In this document: positions 35,065 through 47,093 of the stretch, piece by piece
How positions within the stretch are numbered: the stretch's first letter is position 1
Layout: every line of letters starts with the position of its first letter
NCBI GenBank assembly: GCA_038025085.1
Contig: CM076143.1
Location: 39,291,001 to 39,355,000 of the forward strand
Direction of reading: 5' to 3'
Source of the DNA: Tetragonia tetragonoides
Lineage: Eukaryota > Streptophyta > Magnoliopsida > Caryophyllales > Aizoaceae
DNA length: 64,000 bases
The notes under the pieces: model-generated
Seen by the model: only the letters and a program-made list of their open reading frames with translations
Database searches by the model: none
Told to the model about the DNA's origin: nothing
Made by a program: the position numbers and the translations under genes

Positions 35065-35794
35065 GATCTTTGACTAAAACTCACTACCTAAATAAAGGGA
35101 AAGAATAAAACATTAACATATTTCCTAAGGTAACGAGCATCATATAGAACATTCGGGGATATTGTTTCCTAAAAATAAAGATTCTAGACTCAATCTTAAG
35201 ACAAAAATCTAGACTCAAAAAGAAAAGATCCTAATTGGGATCTAACCTAAAATTTTTAATGACGACCAAAAAGACTACACAAAGATTGCATTCACATATG
35301 GGCAAACAGCAAAACAGCGCAAATGACATGATCATGAAAATCTAGCATGGACATGGGACTGAGTTTCAACCTAAAGCATTGGTTCTAGTTCATGCAATGG
35401 GGTAGACTTAAAGGTTTTGGTCAAAAGGTACTCATGATCAAGAATGTACAACAATCCACGGGATGCGCGACAATGTGAGGCATTCTAGTTATCCTACTCG
35501 TCGAATGGACGAATGCGTAGGAAGATACATAAGGTGGGGGTATCCATGTTTCTTGGCAAAGAAGAATCGAGTGGATTCTCACCAAGGCACTTCACCACAC
35601 TCCATTGGCTAACAAACTAGTTTGAACCTGTAAAAACAAGCTCGAAAGTCGCGCAAGCGCATGCACATGAATGCAATAAATGCAATTTAATAGATGAATG
35701 ACAAGTCACAAAATAATAAAGAACACTCAAGTTAGTGAACCAAGCAAAAATAATGACATTGAACCAATTTTCAAGTTACACCCTCTTAATCATG

Positions 35795-35813
35795 TCTCCA
35801 GTGAAGTCACCAC
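35795..35813 (-). promoter_or_regulatory. Element A primer-binding site
   Basis: Directly after the LTR end, the minus strand reads GTGGTGACTTCACTGGAGAC, close to the GTGGCGACTCCACTGAGG after the element B LTR at 63779. TGGCGACTC-type sites are used by Tat/Ogre elements, reported as matching a tRNA-Arg 3' end; I state the tRNA identity from family knowledge only. Confidence 0.75.
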
Positions 35814-37348
35814 TGTAGGCTACCGGATTTTTCTCCCCTTTTTCCTTTGCCCTGCCTTCGGGTTTCGGGCAGCCTGGGAGAACAAGGTTGTTCGGGATTT
35901 CGTGAATCTTTGAGTGTGAATGCACATGAAGATTTTCCTTTTGCACTAAGGACATGATTAAGATTGTCGGAAGCCACCACAAAATTTAAGGTAATTTGGA
36001 AACCTTGGAATCAAGTCGATAGTCTAGAAAGACGTCAACTCAACTCCTGTGCACCCTAATCCCTATTGGGGAAATTGACTTCATAAATGTGTTCGGGGGC
36101 GTGAGTACGAGCTAGGAAGGTGTTAGGCACCCAACTCGCCCGTTGACAACAACGATCTTTACTAATCGATTCAATATAATTATTAATGCTACGGTTCCAA
36201 ACAGGGTTCAATTTGTCCAAATTTCTAGTTTTAACTAATGGGTTGAACAATTATTATTATTGTGACCACTTTTAACAATTTATCAAATTACATGCTCTTA
36301 TTGCTAGAAAACGATAAATAAGCTAAAACCTGCGAGTTAGAAGACAAGCAAATAATTCACCAACTAATCCACAAACAAAGCATAATTTAAACATAAGAAG
36401 CAATAAATAACAAATTTAAAACATTCATTCATCCATTAGTTAGGCTTAATACAAGCCCTTTTTCTCGAAAACGCGCCATGCATATACATATCACATAAAC
36501 CAAATTCGTTAGTAATAACAAGAAATATAAAATTTATTGAAAACCCTCAAGTTGGATTACCTGGATGCTCACAATGAACTTATTGGGTTATGTTTCTTGA
36601 ATTCATGCTCTTGATGAAGTGTGAAGGTTTATTTTGTGGTGCTAGGGCTAACCTAAAGAAGGAGTACAATCAGAATTTCTGGTTTTAATGTGAGCGAGAG
36701 AGAGAGAGTCAACCTAATGTCCCACCTGAGAAAGAATCTGCCAACCTCTCAAATTCCCAACTCCTGAGAGAGAATGTCCAACCTCTTCAATTGAACCCTA
36801 AGGTTTGTTTATATAGAAGAGGGGGAGCTGCCAGGGTTTGGCACGGAAATCGAATGGGCCTCGAATTTGCTGTCCGCGAGAAAAGGTCTAGGCGGCCATA
36901 CAGCTAGGCCGAGCGGCTGAGCTGGCAGGACAAGCGGTCAAGCCGCTTGTCCTAGCGGCTACCGCTTGAACTCAAGCGTGGCCGCTTGGACCTGGAACGG
37001 CATGCCTGTATAAGCGCCTGACTGCTTTTCTAAGCGGAGGAGGCTTTTCCGAGGGAGTTCACGCGGGATTGACTGAGTTCCCTTGTTTGACCAAGGGTTG
37101 GCTCATGGGTTTGGGTTCCCTTTCGGGCCCTTAGGTTCAAAGAGGCCTATCTCTCAGTTTGGACTCTAATTGAATTGAGTCCAACTGGTTTGGATCACCT
37201 ATACAAAAGGCTTTCACTGGTTAATTCAAATGAACTGGGCTAAGCATCAGAGCATTTATTCTCGCAACCCAAGTTCGAGCAAAATCCAATCCTTTCATCA
37301 TCGGATTTTTATGGGGACTTATCATAGAAATAATTTTTGGTGTCTACA
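35814..37348 (-). mobile_element. Element A 5' LTR
   Basis: 1535 bp. On the minus strand it begins TGTAGACACC and ends AGCCTACA, followed by the primer-binding site. It shares with the element B LTR the TGTAGACACC start, the GGGCGAGTTGGGTGCCTAACACC-type block and the AATAGG.ATT.GGGTGCAC block. A TATA box (minus strand TATATAAA, 36808-36815) lies near the middle. The flanking base pairs beyond 37348 (CATAT) cannot be matched to a second TSD because the other end is lost. Confidence 0.88.
36891..37042 (-). promoter_or_regulatory. Element A LTR promoter array
   Basis: Clustered AGCGG/CCGCT inverted pairs upstream (on the minus strand) of the TATA box at 36808-36815. Includes AGCCGCTTGTCCTAG on the plus strand at 36941-36955, shared almost base for base with the aORF2-A promoter region, in the same plus orientation although the LTR is transcribed from the other strand. 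Confidence 0.6.
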
Positions 37349-38132
37349 CATATAATTTTGAGATATGGAAATTGCTCAATATGTTATTCCCATACAAAAT
37401 GAATTGAATATTTTTGATTAATAAGCTTTTATAATAGTTTTGTTTCACGCTTACCCATGTGTTTTTATACCTATATTTTGTTTGGTTACTCATCACTAAT
37501 ATTTTCGATGTGGAATATATAGCAATATGGTATATGGTATACAAAAGTTACCTTTATTTTTTTTATAAAAGTCACCTCATCCTACTGTGGGACGATCTTA
37601 TATAAGTTTTTGTGTTTACATCTACTCTACTTTTTCATTTAAGGAAGTTAGAACATGTATCATCTTTTCGCCTTATTTGTTTTTAAAGAAAAACTTAATT
37701 TATTCTTTGATAGACAATAGCATTGTTTCTCTTATTCATTGACCAATCACCCGTTACTTTTTTGTTTTGCAATGTTTGTAGGGAATTTGATAGAAATAGA
37801 AATTTATTAGTATGGTATTTGGTAGGATTTGTAGCAGTTTTACAGTTTTGGCAATTTTGTGTCCACGCTTTTAGCAATATTTTTTTTTATATAGTTACCT
37901 TTCTTGTTACAATTTAGATCAACCACCTTGTTTTTTTTTATTATATATTTTTAGTATGCATGTAATCTCATTGCATAATTTGTTGGCAAAAACTATTATA
38001 TGTGGGAAAGTTTGGGTCTTGCCTGGGAGCGTTAGTTTCCTAACATTAAAGTTACGTTGGTGCTTAAGTTTAAAAAGTTTTCAAATCAAGTATTCAGATT
38101 ATTTTTTCATTTTGGAAATGTTACCTTATTAA
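37349..38132. other. No gene recognised
   Basis: AT-rich sequence beyond the element A LTR. A TCCTACTGTGGGACGATCTTAT-like stretch near 37578 hints at an old MITE, but I could not find ends. Confidence 0.3.
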
Positions 38133-38318
38133 GGCCCTGTTCTATTCAACGGAATGGTGCGGGACGGTGAGGAACGGAACGAATTGGAACGGAACAAAAC
38201 GGAACGACGCGACGCGGATAATTCAAAAAAATGTGAGACAAAATGAAGACAGAATGCGGAACGGAACGACGCGAAACGGAAAAAAATGCAGCATGAAAAC
38301 GACGAAAAGAACAGGACC
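38133..38318. mobile_element. Tourist-like MITE (PIF/Harbinger-derived)
   Basis: 186 bp, with ends GGCCCTGTTCT... and ...AGAACAGGACC (one mismatch) and a 3-bp TSD TAA at 38130-38132 and 38319-38321. These are hallmarks of Tourist MITEs. The interior is made of GGAACGGAACGACGCG-type reiterations. It is non-coding; it would need a PIF-type transposase in trans. Confidence 0.85.
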
Positions 38319-39364
38319 TAAGCCTGTATGTGTGATAAATGTCCAAAACAACAATACTTAATGCTCGTTAAAAGTGAGTAGGCGGGAGTTAATAAGAGGT
38401 TAGGATTAGAATTTTGGAATAACCTTAACAAAAAACATAAATTATCTTCATTATGAAAATGATTTAATGTGTCACGAAAAATCATGTAATTATCCATGTA
38501 TGAGTAATGTGTTAATAATGACAAAGATTATTCTATGCTATAGAAAAATACATACTACTTTAGCCACGCCCAAGTTCAATTCCTCTTTGCCAAATCAGTT
38601 AAAAAATAAAAATAAAAAAGGGTACTTCGTAACACATACTAGGTAGAGGCAAATTCCACACTTATTTTCTTATGTGTATCTCTTAGATCGAGAATGGAGT
38701 TACTGTGTAACGTCCCGGTTTGGATACCACTAATCAAGCATGATTATAATCAACTAATCCAAACCAAGGCGTTACCGCCGTACTCATCCTAAGGCAAATA
38801 TAAGGCAAAGATAGATATAGAGAAGTCAAACTTATATTACATATTCAAAATGTATAATAATTATTATTACAAACCAACTACATAGAGTTCTCGTCGATCT
38901 GGGGGAGCCATGGTACCACAATACAACATAAACATGAACTGATAAAACATAAAATACTGTCATCCATCCTTGCTCTCACCCTTGCCCAAAATCTGTATCA
39001 CAAAGAAATTCCATGCAAAGAGAAGAAACACAAAACAAAAGAAAAATTAGCGAAAGCTAAGTAAACTCACCCCATCACGTAAAATTTATTTTATTTATAT
39101 TTAAAATACATTTACACTAACAAACATTATTAACAATAATAGGAATAATATTCATAAATATATTTAAAGAGATTGTCTATCCTTTTTATCATGTTCATTC
39201 TTTTCTCTTTTACGTACAAGTCCATGCATATGTATACAAACAAGAGGTACAATATACGTGCTTACTAACATCAACCATAATATTGGCATCGGAACTTTCT
39301 ATCTCTAGCAATTCTCTCTCCTCTCTCCTCCAGTGCTTGTTACCTTAACTTGCTCTGAGTTTTA

Positions 39365-40802
39365 ATGGTGAGAAAAGAAAAAGCTAAGCGTGGGATGATC
39401 GAAAGGCCAGGTGGTGGAGATACTGTGGAACCTTTAAGCCCGGTGAGAATGGCGAACCGGGGAACTCAGAGTAATGAACGGCCAAAACTGGATCGTGTTG
39501 TGAGGAACTTAACTAATGAATTGGAGGCACCGGACATCTTAACGCCGGACCTGAACCAGGGGACGGTGCAACAGCTGGAGTTAGCGCGTGAGAAAATTAA
39601 TTCATGGCTGTCCAATTTGCAAAGTAAAGCTCGTACTCACTTCTCATGGGAGGATGAGGTCGCTGCAACTGAAAGGGATGAGCAACATCACTCAATTGAA
39701 AGAGGTAACCCTTCTGCCTGGGATAAATTTGATATCTCAAAATTGAAAAACTCTAGGTTTAGATTGGAATTTGTTGAACCAGTTTTACATGAGGGTAAAC
39801 CAGTGGGTGAAATTAAAATGGCTGATATTCAATCTGAAATTAGCTATTGGAATCAAGCAGTGGTTGTTTATGTTCTGGGTTCTAGGCCACCAATCAGTGT
39901 TTTTAGTGGTTTTTTTACGAAGAATATGGGCGAATAGGGGTATGAACAAAATAGCTATGATGAATAATGGGCTAGTTTTAGTCCGATTTGATTCTATTGA
40001 AAAGAGGGATGATGTGCTGCAAGAGGGGGTTTTCCATTTTGATAGTAAGCCACTTATAGTCAGGCATTGGTCTGAGCATGTTGATTATGCTCGTGAGGAG
40101 CTTACTTCAGTCCCAATTTGGGTGAAATTCCCTGGTCTTGATGTGAAGTACTGGAATGCAATGGGGCTCAGTAAGATCTCTTGCCTTATTGGAAGGCCTA
40201 TGATGGCTGATAAGAATACTGAGTTGAAGGTGGGTAATCATTATGCTCGCGTAATGATTGAGGTGGATATTGGAAGTGAGCTCCCTGACAAGGTTCACTT
40301 TAAGAATGAGAGGGGTAACATTGTTGAGCAAGAAGTGGATTATGATTGGAAGCCAACTATCTGTGCACACTGCAAGCAATATGGTCACATTGAGAAAGAC
40401 TGTAGGAAGAAGGCAACATACACTATTGCTCAGCCCATTGTTCAGCATGTCAAGGAGAATGCTGCTCAGCCCATAATGCCTAACCCAGTGCAGAGGCAGC
40501 AGCAGTGATAGAATGCAGGCAGAGGAAGAGGAAGAGTGGGGAATGCAGTTAGAGTCAGAATGGGGAGAGGGAGAGGAGGTTACAGACCAATTCCACCACA
40601 ACAGCAGCAACAACACCAGAAAGTAGACACACTAGTCTACAACCAGTTTGCCACTCTGCAAGACACAGATGCAGAACAAGTAGTGCAGGAGGAGCAGCTA
40701 GTAAAAGAAAAGCAGGTTGAGCAAGAGTTACAAGAAGAGCAGATTACTGAGGTTGTGCATAAAGATGGTATGTCTCCTATCTTGACTGATGGTCATGGAT
40801 AG
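39365..40802 (+). pseudogene. LINE ORF1 (DUF4283-like plus CCHC knuckle), broken
   Basis: ATG at 39365. A basic N-terminus is followed by a segment around SWEDEVAAT and a DUF4283-like part from about 39835 (YWNQAVVVYVLGSRPP). A frameshift at about 39915-39935 moves the reading to the frame that continues with FDSIEKRDDVL..., then the CCHC knuckle CAHCKQYGHIEKDC at about 40360-40400. A double stop (TGA TAG) follows QRQQQ at 40506-40511; a Gly/Arg- and Gln-rich tail continues to 40802. It overlaps the ORF2 start. Confidence 0.85.
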
Positions 40803-43800
40803 TGTGCTGATATGGAATGTGAGAGGGCTGAATGGCCCCAATAAGCAAAGGGAGGTCTCTCTCTTTTGCAAAGGCAATAAATGTGGTTTTGTAGCTTTCC
40901 TTGAAACAAAAATTAGAGCTAGTAATTTTGAAAAATGCAAAAATAGTATGATGCAGGGGTGGGAGTCTTATATTAATCTTGATAAACACTACTTGGGTAG
41001 GATTTGGGTGAGATGGATTCCTACTGTTTTCAATGTTGATATTTTATTTTCTTCTGCTCAAATGGTGATCTGCAAGGTTTATCACTTGGTGAGTAAGATG
41101 GAATTTGTGATTAGTATTGTGTATGGGATGAATGAAAAGGAGGATAGGCAGGAGTTATGACAGGATCTAACAGACTATGCAACTACCTTCCAGCATCCCT
41201 GGCTTGTTGCATGGACTTCAACAATGTGTTGAAAGCTGAAAATAGGGAAGGGGGTGTTCCAGTCACCAATGCTGAGATAAAGAACTTTAAAGAGTGCCTA
41301 GATGACTGTTCTCTCACTGAATTAGGTTGGTCTGGGTGTAAGTATACTTGGAATAATAGGCATGAGCAAGGGGGCAGAGTTTACTCTAAGATTGATTAAG
41401 TTTTTGCTAGTTGCTTATGGGTGCAGCACTTTGATCAAAGTTCTGTACATTTCTTCCCTGAGGGGATATATGACCATTCTCCCATTAGCATTACCTTGAG
41501 GCAGACTATCCATAGAGGAAGAGCCCCTTTCAAATACTTCAATATGTGGAGTCATTACTCTGATTTCCTTGCTATTGTTCAGCAAGCTTGAAATGTTAGG
41601 GTACATGGCACCAAAATGTTCCAGTTATGTCACAAGTTGAAAAATGTCAGGAGAGCTGTGAAAAGACTGAATAGGGAAGAGTTCTCTAACATTCTCTCTA
41701 AAGCTGATATTGCCAGAGAGACGATGTTCAAGGCACAGATTGAAGCAAATCACAGCCCTTTAAATGAAGGGTTACAGCAGAAGGAGATAATGGCTAGAAA
41801 ACAGTATATAGAGGCAAATGTGGTTGCAGAAGCTTTTCTTAAGAAAAAAAGCAAAGTAAAATGGATTCAACTGGGAGATGACAATACTCAATATTTTCAC
41901 TCTATTATGAAGCAGAAAAGGCAGAGAAATAGGGTATTTTCCATCAAGAATCAGGCTAGTGTCATCCTTGAAGATTAGGAGCTGGTTATGGAAGAGCTCT
42001 CCTCCTTCTACAAAAGCATGCTGGGAGTTTCAGACAACAACAGAGTCCTTGCTAACTCTTGTATTTTCTCAGCTGGTCAGAAATTGGATATCCATCAACA
42101 GATGGAGTTGATTACCCCTGTTACTTGTGATAAGATCAAGAAGGCAATATTCTCAGTGGATATTAACAAGATCCCAGGGCCTGATGGCTTTGGCTCTGGT
42201 TTCTTCAAAGATGCATGGCAGATAGTGGGCGAGGAGGTGATTGAAGTAATCTCGGATTTCTTTTCTTTTGCAAAACTGCTTAAAGTGGTTAATTCAACAA
42301 ATCTCTGTCTTGTACCTAAGGTACCTAACCCTGAGCTAGCTTCTGATTTTCATCCTATTGCATGCTGCAACACCATCTACAAATGCATCTCAAAGATTCT
42401 ACGCAATAGATTAGCTAGTGTTCTACCTGTACTAGTATCCATGAATCACGGAGCTTTTGTTGCAAATAGGTCCATGGTCCATAATATTATGATCTGCCAG
42501 GACTTGATAAAGCACTATAGGAGGAAAAATATTTCCCCTAGATGTTTGTTGAAGATTGACTAAGGAAGGCCTATGATATTATCCACTAGGGTTTTGTCAA
42601 AGAAATGATGCAAGGTTGTGGTTTCCCTGAAAAGTTCAGTGGCTGGATAATGGAATGCATCCAAACAACTAGCTTTAGTGTGAACTTGAATGGTGACAGT
42701 CATGGTTTTTTTATGGCAAAGCGTGGCATAAGACAAGGAGACCCTGTCTCCCCTCTCATCTTTGTCTTAGTTATGGAATTCTTATCAAGAACACTGAAAC
42801 TGGCTAGTTTGGACTCACAATTCAGGTGGCACCCCATGTGTAGAAGTATCTCATTGAATCATCTGTGCTTTGCAGATGATTTAATGGTTTTTTGCAAAGC
42901 TGATACTAAATCTGTAGCTATTATAATGGAGAGTCTTTCATATTTCTCTCAAGTTACTGGACTACAAGCAAATAAAGCTAAATCTAACATATACTTAGCA
43001 GGGGTGACCCAGGGCTACTAGAAGAGATTTAGTGTTGATGTCAGGCTTCAAGGAAGGGGTGTTTCCCATGAAATACCTAGGTGTTCCTCTTTCTCCTTCA
43101 AAATGGAGTAAGATAGACTGTGAGTGTCTGGTTGACAAGATGACTAAAAGATTGCAAGTCTGGGCATCAAAAACTCTCTCTTATGCAGGGAGAGCACAAC
43201 TGATTAATTTAGTGCTCTTTTCCATACATGTTTACTGGTCCGGCATATTCATATTACTTGCAGGAGTACTCAAAGCTGTTGAGCAAAAGTGTAGGATGTT
43301 TTTGTGGGGATCTACTTATCAGAAAAGGAAACCTAATCTTGTAGCATGGGACTTGGTATGCAGACCCAGAAAGAATGGTGGTTTAAACTTCAAGAACTGC
43401 AAGATATTTAATATTGCTCTGAATGACAAGCACATCTGGGATGTTGCCACAAAAAAAGACACTATGTGGGTCAGGTGGATCAATGGGGGTCTATTTAAAA
43501 GATCAAGATTTTTGGGAGTATGTGCCAAACATGGGTTGCAGCTGGTATTGGATGAAACTGAACAAGATTAAAGGGAATTTCTCTGGTGCATACAGAGATG
43601 GCAATGTGTGGACTGGGTCACATACTGGTTTATACTCAGCTTCTAGTGGATACACATTCTTGCTAGGCTCCTTACCTAAGCAAAGGCATGCAAACCTTAT
43701 CTAGGGGAAATTAATTATGCCCAGGCATAGATTTTGTCTTTGGCTGGCTCAAATGGGGAAGCTGCTTACAAAGGATAGGATGATGAAAATGGGTTTTCTC

Positions 43801-44184
43801 AATGGTTATACAGACTGCTTTCTCTGCAGAAGTGAGCCTGAATCACACAGTCACTTATTTTTTAGCTGTCCAAAATCAGAGGAGATACTGAAGGAGATCA
43901 AGTGCTGGTTACAGTGTACTGCAAGCTCCAAAACAATCCAAGGGCTGCTGAACTAGGTGGACAAACAGAAATTGACAAAGTTTCAGAAATACACTTGTGC
44001 AGCAGCCTTTGCTGCCTTCGTGTACTGGATATGGAAAGCAAGGAATCAGATGTGCTTTGATGGTGCTACAGTTACAAATGGAAATATTATCCAGCAGATA
44101 AAGTGTTCTGTTCGAGTAAGAATGCAAGGATGCAGAACTAGAAAACTCACCAGGAGGGATAAGGCTTGGATAGCAAGATTATAG
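40789..44184 (+). pseudogene. LINE ORF2 (endonuclease, RT, zf-RVT), broken
   Basis: Starts at ATG 40789 or 40795 (MDSVLIWNVRGLNGPNKQRE, endonuclease N-terminus; LETKIR follows). Frame breaks occur near 41157, and stops fall at 41397-41399, about 41590 and 41976-41978. RT: IPGPDGFGSGFFKDAW (about 42170), LLKID at 42560 with a frameshift, RQGDPVSPLIF, and FADD (about 42870). The C-terminal zinc-binding domain lies at 43717-43956 (MPRHRFCLWLAQMGKLLTKDRM...CFLC). Final stop at 44184. It would nick target DNA and prime reverse transcription there. Confidence 0.88.
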
Positions 44185-44951
44185 GAGGTCTTTTTGTTAT
44201 GTCTTAGTGTGTTTCTTTGGTGTGTTTGTTGCAATTGGTTGTTTTTGTCAGTGTTTGTAGCTTGTAATACAGGGGTAGTTGGGTTTTTTAGGGGTGTAGG
44301 TTTCAGAGGAACCCTACCTAGTAGGTGGCCTCTTGATCTGCATGGCCTCTCGGTTGTAACTATCTTTTCCTATTCAATGCAATTTCTATCTTTGCACCAA
44401 AAAAAAACCATCAACCATAATATACATGTTCTAAAATACTCAACTTATAATTACCCACAAAATGACCTAGCTAAAGTAGTGCTAGTCAGTTTTACTAAGT
44501 TAGGTAGTGTGGAAGAGCATGCTTAACTCAGACTCTGAGAGTCCTACACTCGGATTTGTCAACCCTACGTAATCATATATCATTTCATTCAGCCTGTCGG
44601 CACATATATCATAAACTCGGGTTATCACCCTACTCATATCTCATATAAACTCAGATTAAACCGTAATTAAGCGTTAACTCAGGATTAATTAACCCCTACA
44701 GCTTAATTACCAACGGGTTTAATCCTACAATATTTTTTTAAAGTGTGCACACTAACATGCTCTTCAATATCCCAAGGGTACCAAGTTTTGGAGCACACTA
44801 CAAATTAATTAGTCAAAATCATTCTCTCAATTTCCTTAATCGATTCATCTCAATATGCATAATCATGTACTTATATCATTTCATTGTCTCATTCTTTCGG
44901 TAATAACACAAGTCTCATGCCTCCCAAACTTAGCTCACTTTTATTTATTCA

Positions 44952-46307
44952 CTAGTTTTCATCCCCGTGAGGGCTCGTAAAATAACTTTATAAATAAAAA
45001 AATTAATAGTAGTATTTTCCAAAATATTTCACATGAAATTACTATTTGAAATAAAGGTCCATACATAAGGTACATGTCAATTTTTGAAAATATATAATTC
45101 CGTATCATCGTCAATCATAATGAGATTAGATTAAATTTAGTTCCACAATTTTAAAAGTATATATGCATAATAATAATTAAATTATCTAAAGGTCTATACA
45201 TAGGATAAATGTCAATTTTTGAAAATATATAATTCCATATCATCATCATTCATAATGAGATTGGATTGAATTTAGTTCCACAATTTAAAAAGTATATATA
45301 CATAATAATATTTTAATTATCTATCTCGTAATTGTTATTACTAAACGTAAATACTACTTTATTATATTATGTTTTCTATTAAGTTGTTATATGTCCCCTT
45401 GATATATTACTTTATTTTAATAAGTTTCTTAATCGATAAACACAATAATCAAACTTTTGGATTACCTATACATAAATGTACATTTACGTTGAAAGTTGAC
45501 ATGGTTTGGTGACATAGGAATTGAAGTCCAAGTATTATCCCTAACACTAAATCTCATTTTTCAAATATGGATAAACTTTTCTATGGTCGAGTAATGTCAG
45601 GTTGTACAAAAACTATTTTGGATATTAATTGTTGTTAACCATTTAATGGATAGAATTTTAGTATCTAACAAATAAACATAATAAATTAAAACTATTCAAT
45701 ATCATAAAATGCATAAGTATAAATTTATATGCATTAGCGTTAGTTCAAGTGGTAAACAATATAGTTGACATTCTACCATCCCTTCAACACAAATATGATT
45801 CTCTTATATGTTGTCCCACTTGAAGTCACTACTCACCACGCAAATAACACGTGCTTGTAAGAGGTTTACATAACGCACTTTCATAACAATCCCGGTCTTG
45901 CTTGATTCTTAATCTTTGTTGAGTACAAAATAAATAATTAAAAGTTCGCTTATTTTCTACTAAAAATTCCCTTAAAAAAATGAAGAAGAGCTTCTATGAA
46001 TTTCATTGGATCAAATATAGGACATATACATCTCATTTTGAAGTATATTTCAATCCCTATTCAATAAAGTAAGAATCATAATTTTTGGAGTTGTGTAATC
46101 GAAGTTATTTTATATTATAATTTGAACAATTTGCTAATAATTGTAATTATCATACTAATAAAGGCTAATAATGGTGAGCAATAATTGGTGACACTTGCTT
46201 GCTTACATGGCATCTTAGTTGTCATCACTACGCCAATTTGGACGCTTATGTGTCGTCCCATGTGTCGTCACCACACGAAGAAGGACCCAATTATATGTAT
46301 ATATATA
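44952..46307 (-). mobile_element. Non-autonomous Helitron, unit 1
   Basis: The minus-strand 3' end reads ...GGGGATGAAAACTAG followed by T, i.e. a CTAG terminus next to T as in Helitrons; the hairpin before it (CGAGCCCTCACGGGG) is imperfect. Its 5' region (ATAATTGGGTCCTTCTTCGTG at about 46272-46294) matches that of unit 2. There are no Rep/helicase genes. The 5' end abuts the 3' end of unit 2, so its exact first base is not defined. Confidence 0.65.
45053..45315 (+). repeat. 135-bp tandem duplication inside Helitron unit 1
   Basis: Two copies starting AAAGGTC(C/T)ATACATA at 45053 and 45188, each running through TGTCAATTTTTGAAAATATA and AATTTAGTTCCACAATTT. A more diverged single copy lies in unit 2 at about 46440-46530, so the duplication arose after the two units diverged. 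Confidence 0.85.
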
Positions 46308-47093
46308 CTAGGTTTTATCCCCGTGCTTTGCACGGACCCGTAAAATATTTTTATGAATATATTTAATAAGATAATGCTTAAAATATTTGATGTGAAGCTA
46401 TTAATATTATTGATAAAATACATCTTATTTTCTTTGCAAAGATGTTATCGATAGGATGCATGCTAATTCTTGAAAATGATATTTTTATATCACCTTCATT
46501 TGTAATGGGATTGGACTAAATTTGGATTGAGAATAAAAACAGTTTATGTATACTAATTTTAATAAGTAATTTAGTTCATGGAAAAAATGAATAAACTCAT
46601 TTTGTATTAACAGTATATGTGCACTGAAAGTTGGTATCTCATGCTCGTTTTATACTGCAGAACTAAAACTATGTGATAAAGTTGTGAACATGTGTCGTCT
46701 ACGTATCATTTTTACACGAACATTCCCTCTTATATGACATCCTACATGTCATCACCGCACGAAAATGATCCAACTTTCATAGGACACATACATATGTATC
46801 TCATTTTGAATCGTTTTTCAAATCCAATCCAATGAAGTCAGATTTATAATTTTTTGACTTACGTAACAAATGTTATTTTATTTTGTATTTTAGAAGTTTG
46901 ATAATAAATATGTAATTAAATCAACTAATGAGGAGACATTAATGATGGATGATGTGTCATATTACGTGCCAAGTTTCTGCTTATGTATAGGCTTACGTGT
47001 CATGCGCACACGATGTGGCTTGCCTATGTGGCGTCCCACGTGTCCGCACACCACGAAGAAGGACCCAATTATATTTATATATATATGATATGA
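46308..47093 (-). mobile_element. Non-autonomous Helitron, unit 2
   Basis: The minus-strand 3' end shows the hairpin CCGTGCAAAGCACGG, then GGATAAAACCTAG followed by T: a textbook Helitron terminus. The 5' end is best placed at TCATATCATATATA (minus strand, from 47093), preceded by A. It is 786 bp and non-coding. Inserted head to tail with unit 1. Confidence 0.78.

Larger units (their letters stand above)
19716..37348 (-). mobile_element. Element A: Tat/Ogre-lineage Ty3/gypsy retrotransposon with antisense gene pair, 3' truncated
   Basis: Read on the minus strand: 5' LTR (37348-35814), primer-binding site, leader with tandem repeats, gag, protease, RT, RNase H, a second archaeal-type RNase H, integrase, then two plus-strand genes (aORF2, aORF1). 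The dual RNase H and the TGGTGACTTCACTGG-type primer site mark the Tat (Ogre-like) lineage. No 3' LTR is found; the element appears truncated at about 19716. A solo LTR (31907-34012) splits gag. Coding frames contain several shifts. Confidence 0.88.
39284..44408 (+). mobile_element. Full-length L1-type LINE with 15-bp TSD
   Basis: 5125 bp, flanked by the perfect 15-bp direct repeat CATCAACCATAATAT (39269-39283 and 44409-44423), with a short poly(A) at 44399-44407. It holds ORF1 and ORF2 in normal order and is full-length, from the 5' leader to the poly(A). Many stops arise at positions where Trp, Gln or Arg codons are expected, in keeping with decay of methylated cytosines. It belongs to the same family as the LINE at 146-7372. 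Confidence 0.93.
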
